A DNA stretch of 9,424 bases, taken from contig CAKZWV010000067.1 of assembly GCA_937922005.1 (NCBI GenBank), forward strand, positions 1-9,424. Direction: 5' to 3'. The DNA is from an uncultured Clostridia bacterium (lineage in GTDB: Bacteria > Bacillota > Clostridia > Saccharofermentanales > DTU023). The notes under the pieces were generated by a model. It searched no databases, was not told the origin of the DNA, and saw only the letters and a program-made list of their open reading frames with translations. Of the stretch, positions 6,706-9,424 are shown piece by piece (position 1 is the stretch's first letter; the number at the start of each line of letters is the position of its first letter). The translations under genes were made by a program, and so were the position numbers.

Positions 6706-6714
6706 ATTTTAGCA
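6706..6714 (-). promoter_or_regulatory. Extended -10 promoter for the ABC transporter operon
   Basis: On the minus strand TGCTAAAAT has a TGn extension and a -10 (TAAAAT) matching five of six consensus positions. No convincing -35 is found 16-18 bp upstream, which extended -10 promoters tolerate. The predicted start near 6699 would place the first leader repeat at the very 5' end of the mRNA. Confidence 0.4.
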
Positions 6715-6829
6715 CTTTTGTGGCAATTAGTTGCATCTTCCAGTGAAAAGAAAAAATGAATCTGGCCTTACTATCTTTTTAGAGCTCCCTGTTTTTGACG
6801 CCGGATTCGAAAGATGATGGCGGCTGAGT

Positions 6830-6848
6830 TTAACGTGAATTTTACGTT
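6830..6848 (+). promoter_or_regulatory. PhoP-box-like hexamer pair / near-palindrome upstream of the phosphatase gene
   Basis: TTAACG (6830-6835) and TTTACG (6841-6846) are direct repeats separated by five bases, the 11-bp periodicity of Bacillus PhoP boxes (TTWACA-type). The same bases make a near-palindrome AACGT-N7-ACGTT (6832-6848) with one mismatched pair. It lies about 30 bp upstream of the candidate -10, suitable for an activator. Only two hexamers are seen and the last base is G rather than A, so a different dimeric regulator is possible. Confidence 0.35.
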
Positions 6849-6874
6849 GGAAGGGCTTTATCTTGAAATTGCCT

Positions 6875-6883
6875 TGTTACAAT
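6875..6883 (+). promoter_or_regulatory. Extended -10 promoter for the alkaline phosphatase gene
   Basis: TGTTACAAT combines a TGn extension with a TACAAT -10 (five of six). The region 17 bp upstream has no good -35, as expected for an activator-dependent promoter, and the PhoP-box-like repeat is just beyond it. The predicted leader to GTG 7007 is about 115 nt, in which I see no other element. Confidence 0.4.
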
Positions 6884-7006
6884 ACAGGCATTAGGCGGTT
6901 TTTAGAGGCCAAGTTCCTGGGGCTGATACTAGAGTCAACTATGAAGGGAATAGGTGGTAGAATGACTTCGGGGATCTTGAGACTACTGCCGATGGAGGAA
7001 TATTTT

Positions 7007-8671
7007 GTGAAAAAACAGAGAATTACCTTAGTCGTTGCCCTTGTTATTTGCTTGTCTCTTACTGGCTTGGTTTTTGTCAATCGGATGCAAGCAACCGAAT
7101 CGAGCAAAACAACGGATATAAAGGAAACGGCTCAAACAACCAAGCCGAGCTCAACGGGCAAACCGAGCCAAACGACCAAGCCGAGCTCGACGACTAAGCC
7201 AAGCCAAACGACCAAGCCGAGCACGACGAATAATAAAGAATCCACAGAGAATAAGGAAAACAAGAAGCGGGCCAAGTATGTTTTCTTATTTATCGGTGAT
7301 GGGATGGGCCTAGCCCAGGTTCAAGCCGCCCAGATCTATAAGGGGGACCGGCAAAAGATGGAAATCAAGCCCATGGATTTCTTTGAATTTCCCACGATTG
7401 GCCTGGTAGAAACAGCGGATTCAACAAGCTTTTGCCCAGATTCTGCCTCAACCGCCACGGCAATATCAAGCGGAGTAAAGACGAAGAGCGGGGTAGTCGG
7501 AAAAACTCCGGACCTAGCCCAAGAAGTGCGTACTATTACGGAAGATTTGCATGAGGCGGGCGTCAAAGTTGGGATTATTTCTACCGTAACGTTAAACCAT
7601 GCGACTCCTGCGGCTTTCTACGCCAATGTGGACAGTAGGAAGGAATATTATGATATTGCCAAACAGATGGCAGACAGCGAATTTGACTATTTTGCAGGCG
7701 GTTCCCTCCATCAACGGACAGGAAAGAACAAAGACCAAGAAGATGTCTATAAATATGTGAAGTCGAAGGGATATAAGATTACGGAGACCAAAGCTGATTT
7801 TGAAAAATTAACTCCGAAAGATGGCAAGGTCTTTGCCGTAACGGAGCGCCAACAGGATGAAGAATCGATGCCCTATACGATGGATCAAAAGCCGGGTGAT
7901 ATGACCCTGGCGGACGTGGTGCGCAAGGGCATTGAGATGTTAGACAATGAAAAAGGATTTTTCATGATGGCTGAAGGTGGAAAGGTGGACTGGGCCTGCC
8001 ACGCCAATGATGCTGCTGCGGCCATTCATGAGGTTTTAGGTCTCAATGATGCCGTGAAAGAAGCCGTTAAATTTTATCAAAAACATCCAGATGAGACCTT
8101 AATTTTGGTCACTGCCGATCATGAGACTGGTGGCTTAGCCCTAGGATATCAAGGGACCGGCTATGACACTCACTTTGAATTATTGGAGAAACAAAAAGCG
8201 AGTTACGTAGAATTTGACAAAATATGGACCGAGCTTAAGAAAGAGAAAAAAGATGAGCTCAAGTGGGAGGATGCGTCGGCTTTAGTCGAAGATTTCTTTG
8301 GCCTAGTGATTGATGAGAAGGTTAAAGAAGGCGATGAATTGAAAGATATTCATCAGGTCAATCGTTATGAACTGGATATGTTAAAAGCTGCTTTTGAAGA
8401 AGATCAAAAGCCAGAAGAGGAACAGGGACAGACCTATCAAAGCTCCCTAAGTTACGGAGGTTACACTCCATTTACAGCAGCATTAACCCATTTAATTGAT
8501 AATAAAGCAGGGATTGGCTGGACTTCATTCGGACATACTGCTATCCCCGTGCCCATTTACGCCTTGGGCGTTGGGGCAGAAGATTTTGCTGGCTCCTTCC
8601 ACGATTCCCAGATTTACAACAAAATGAAGGATAAAATGGGCGTTGAGGAACTTCTAAAGAAAACGAAATAA
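7007..8671 (+). CDS. Exported alkaline phosphatase, PhoA family
   Basis: Hydrolyses phosphomonoesters outside the membrane to release phosphate. I start it at GTG 7007 (554 residues) because GGAGGA (6994-6999) is seven bases upstream and the protein then begins with a proper signal/anchor: VKKQR followed by hydrophobic residues 7-24. The frame is open further upstream to 6863, but that stretch has no signal peptide or SD. Residues 44-73 are a TTKPS-type repeated linker. The catalytic domain has IGDGMG (96-101, metal ligand D98), nucleophile S146 in PDSASTATA, NHATPAA with H198 and T200, AEGGKVDWACH (E323, D328, H332), TADHETGG (D371, H372) and GHTAIPVP (H510). H198 takes the place of E. coli Asp153, a known variation affecting the third metal site. 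All core ligands are present, so it should be active. It is divergent from the ABC operon and ends at a strong terminator. Confidence 0.93.
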   Translation: MKKQRITLVVALVICLSLTGLVFVNRMQATESSKTTDIKETAQTTKPSSTGKPSQTTKPSSTTKPSQTTKPSTTNNKESTENKENKKRAKYVFLFIGDGMGLAQVQAAQIYKGDRQKMEIKPMDFFEFPTIGLVETADSTSFCPDSASTATAISSGVKTKSGVVGKTPDLAQEVRTITEDLHEAGVKVGIISTVTLNHATPAAFYANVDSRKEYYDIAKQMADSEFDYFAGGSLHQRTGKNKDQEDVYKYVKSKGYKITETKADFEKLTPKDGKVFAVTERQQDEESMPYTMDQKPGDMTLADVVRKGIEMLDNEKGFFMMAEGGKVDWACHANDAAAAIHEVLGLNDAVKEAVKFYQKHPDETLILVTADHETGGLALGYQGTGYDTHFELLEKQKASYVEFDKIWTELKKEKKDELKWEDASALVEDFFGLVIDEKVKEGDELKDIHQVNRYELDMLKAAFEEDQKPEEEQGQTYQSSLSYGGYTPFTAALTHLIDNKAGIGWTSFGHTAIPVPIYALGVGAEDFAGSFHDSQIYNKMKDKMGVEELLKKTK

Positions 8672-8681
8672 TCATGATACC

Positions 8682-8705
8682 ATCGCCAAGCCTTGCCTTG
8701 GCGAT
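8682..8705 (+). other. Perfect 9-bp hairpin after the phosphatase gene
   Basis: ATCGCCAAG (8682-8690) and CTTGGCGAT (8697-8705) pair perfectly around a 6-nt loop, eleven bases past the stop codon. No T-run follows, only a mixed CTCCTCT, so it is probably a 3' stabilising structure or a secondary stop element ahead of the true terminator. Confidence 0.6.
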
Positions 8706-8727
8706 CTCCTCTATTGAATTCATTCCT

Positions 8728-8765
8728 ACCCCATCAGGTCGCTTAGCGACAAGATGGGGTTTTTT
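8728..8765 (+). terminator. Strong intrinsic terminator of the phosphatase gene
   Basis: ACCCCATC (8728-8735) pairs with GATGGGGT (8753-8760); inside, GTCGC pairs with GCGAC around TTA. Six T residues (8760-8765) follow at once. This is a textbook rho-independent terminator and marks the 3' end of the phosphatase transcript. Confidence 0.9.
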
Positions 8766-8860
8766 GTCGATCTGCCCCCGAAAGCAGGATAATCAGCACC
8801 AAAAGCAGGATAATCAGCACTTTGTAGACGCAATCAGTACTGTGTAGGCTAAATCAGCAC
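8766..8860 (+). mobile_element. Orphan IS21-family-like element end with repeated binding blocks
   Basis: Right after the terminator's T-run, TGTCGATCTGCCCCCG (from about 8765) begins a stretch with four AATCAG(C/T)AC blocks at 8791-8799, 8812-8820, 8832-8840 and 8852-8860, spaced 20-21 bp. The first two sit in an identical 19-bp direct repeat (8781-8799, 8802-8820). IS21-family ends start with TGT and carry several internal transposase-binding repeats of this kind. Neither istA nor istB is here, and I find no matching opposite end in the window, so this would be a remnant. It could instead be an operator array or an unrelated short repeat. Confidence 0.4.
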
Positions 8861-8910
8861 CTAAAATTGTCTGGTCGGGATTTTTCATAGTGCCTGTCGC
8901 TGTATTGACT

Positions 8911-9059
8911 TCCTACTCGGTAATATGATATCGTTTGCGGGTAGGCTCCTTTAACCGGGAGATCATGCTCAGATAACACCGAGTGGTCCCGGATGTCAAG
9001 GATTTGCCTTCACCCAAGGCTCCTGCCATCAATGGCTATTAGTAGCAGCCCTTGAGTCC
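8911..9059 (+). ncRNA. Structured leader RNA candidate upstream of the YbaN-family gene
   Basis: About 150 non-coding bases hold several nested perfect pairings: ACTCGGT (8915-8921) with ACCGAGT (8978-8984); CCGGGA (8955-8960) with TCCCGG (8987-8992), which crosses the first and so is an alternative fold or pseudoknot; CAAGG (8997-9001) with CCTTG (9050-9054), enclosing hairpins GCCTT/AAGGC (9006-9020) and GCCA-TCAA-TGGC (9025-9036) inside CTGC/GCAG (9023-9048). The segment GGCTCCT-N6-GGGAGAT (8944-8962) resembles the GGCUCCU...GGAGAU core of M-box magnesium leaders, but the 3' M-box motif is missing. It ends about 20 bases before the SD of the next gene, the position of a cis-regulatory RNA. 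The family is unassigned. Confidence 0.4.
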
Positions 9060-9090
9060 GACCCCCTTAGATTAGGATTAGGAGGCAGTG

Positions 9091-9424
9091 TTGAAGTACC
9101 TGTTTATAGGCCTGGGGTTTTTGTTCCTAGGTATCGGGATAGCTGGGATTTATTTACCTGTTTTGCCGACAACGCCATTCTTGCTTTTGGCGACGGGGTG
9201 TTTTGCCAAGGGTTCGGAGAAATTTCACAGTTGGTTTATATCTACGAACATATACAAGAAAAATATCGAGCCTATCAGAGAGAAGAGGGGACTCACGATG
9301 AAGAAAAAGATTAAGATTTTGTCGATGATTACCCTGATTATTGCTCTTTCGACATATCTTATGAAATCTTATTGCAAGCGCATCGGGGCGGCAACGATTA
9401 AGCACATTAAAGATTTCATCATAA
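9091..9424 (+). CDS. YbaN/DUF454-family inner-membrane protein (3' end outside window)
   Basis: At least 111 residues, open to the window end. The N-terminus KYLFIGLGFLFLGIGIAGIY is a membrane helix, followed by the family hallmark LPVLPTTPFLLLATGCFAKGS and SWF; then a basic stretch (REKRGLTMKKKIKI) and a second helix (ILSMITLIIALSTYLM). This order matches DUF454/YbaN proteins, about 115-130 residues long and of unknown function, so only the last few residues are missing. AGGAGG (9080-9085) supports the TTG at 9091 (five-base spacing); the GTG at 9088 is in frame but too close to the SD. No ATG is available near the N-terminus. The preceding structured leader suggests RNA-level control. Confidence 0.85.
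   Translation, partial: MKYLFIGLGFLFLGIGIAGIYLPVLPTTPFLLLATGCFAKGSEKFHSWFISTNIYKKNIEPIREKRGLTMKKKIKILSMITLIIALSTYLMKSYCKRIGAATIKHIKDFII

Noticed and set aside
6863..7006. Upstream extension of the phosphatase frame to a TTG at 6863
   Set aside because: This start would put 48 unrelated residues before the signal peptide, has no SD, and overlaps the candidate promoter at 6875-6883. GTG 7007 has an ideal SD.
8682..8705. Main terminator of the phosphatase gene
   Set aside because: The stem is perfect but lacks a T-run; the hairpin at 8728-8760 followed by six T residues is the better terminator.
8781..8860. Short CRISPR-like array formed by the AATCAG(C/T)AC blocks
   Set aside because: Repeats are only 9 bp at a 20-21 bp period, the last two units diverge, and no cas genes are present; IS21-type terminal repeats explain them better.
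9154..9405. Minus-strand 83-codon open frame at the right edge
   Set aside because: It is antisense to the YbaN/DUF454 gene, which has an SD and a clear family signature; the minus-strand product resembles nothing.

Overview
The window comes from a low- to mid-GC Bacillota. The evidence is strong AGGAGG-type Shine-Dalgarno (SD) sites, a DUF3923 small membrane protein typical of Lactobacillales/Staphylococcaceae, a lipoprotein with a Gram-positive style Ser/Thr/Glu-rich wall-spanning linker, and a Lys/Pro/Ser/Thr-rich linker on an exported alkaline phosphatase. A member of Lactobacillales such as Aerococcaceae is a plausible guess, but the sequence does not prove it.

Layout. Positions 2-181 (+) hold the C-terminal end of an unrecognised protein with an AT-hook-like basic tail. 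Minus-strand genes then run from 3099 down to 248: a UPF0597/CdsB-type L-cysteine desulfidase, a class I SAM methyltransferase, a MutT/Nudix gene broken by one stop codon inside its Nudix box, and a 71-residue DUF3923 membrane protein. The desulfidase has a good sigma-A promoter and a roughly 100-nt leader with inverted repeats. A second minus-strand unit (6555 to 3255) is a compact three-gene iron-complex-type ABC importer: lipoprotein receptor, FecCD permease and FecE-type ATPase. Both junctions are ATGA stop/start overlaps.

The 451-bp gap at 6556-7006 is divergent. On the minus side, an extended -10 promoter lies just before a tandemly repeated leader. Two of its units each carry an SD, an ATG and a 5- or 6-codon mini-ORF ahead of the receptor gene, and the final unit is the receptor's own initiation site. 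On the plus side there is a PhoP-box-like pair of TTWACG hexamers (also a near-palindrome), then an extended -10, then an exported PhoA-family alkaline phosphatase starting at GTG 7007. Nothing else is evident at about 6715-6829 or 6884-6993.

The 419-bp gap at 8672-9090 holds a hairpin, a strong intrinsic terminator, what looks like an orphan end of an IS21-family element (four AATCAG(C/T)AC blocks), and a structured leader RNA candidate. This precedes a TTG-started YbaN/DUF454 membrane protein cut by the window end.

Taken together, the window encodes cysteine breakdown to sulfide, uptake of a metal chelate or oxyanion, and phosphate scavenging from organic phosphate. I see no defence system, CRISPR array or phage module. 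The most unusual item is the tandem mini-cistron leader of the ABC receptor gene; the structured leader before the YbaN gene is second.
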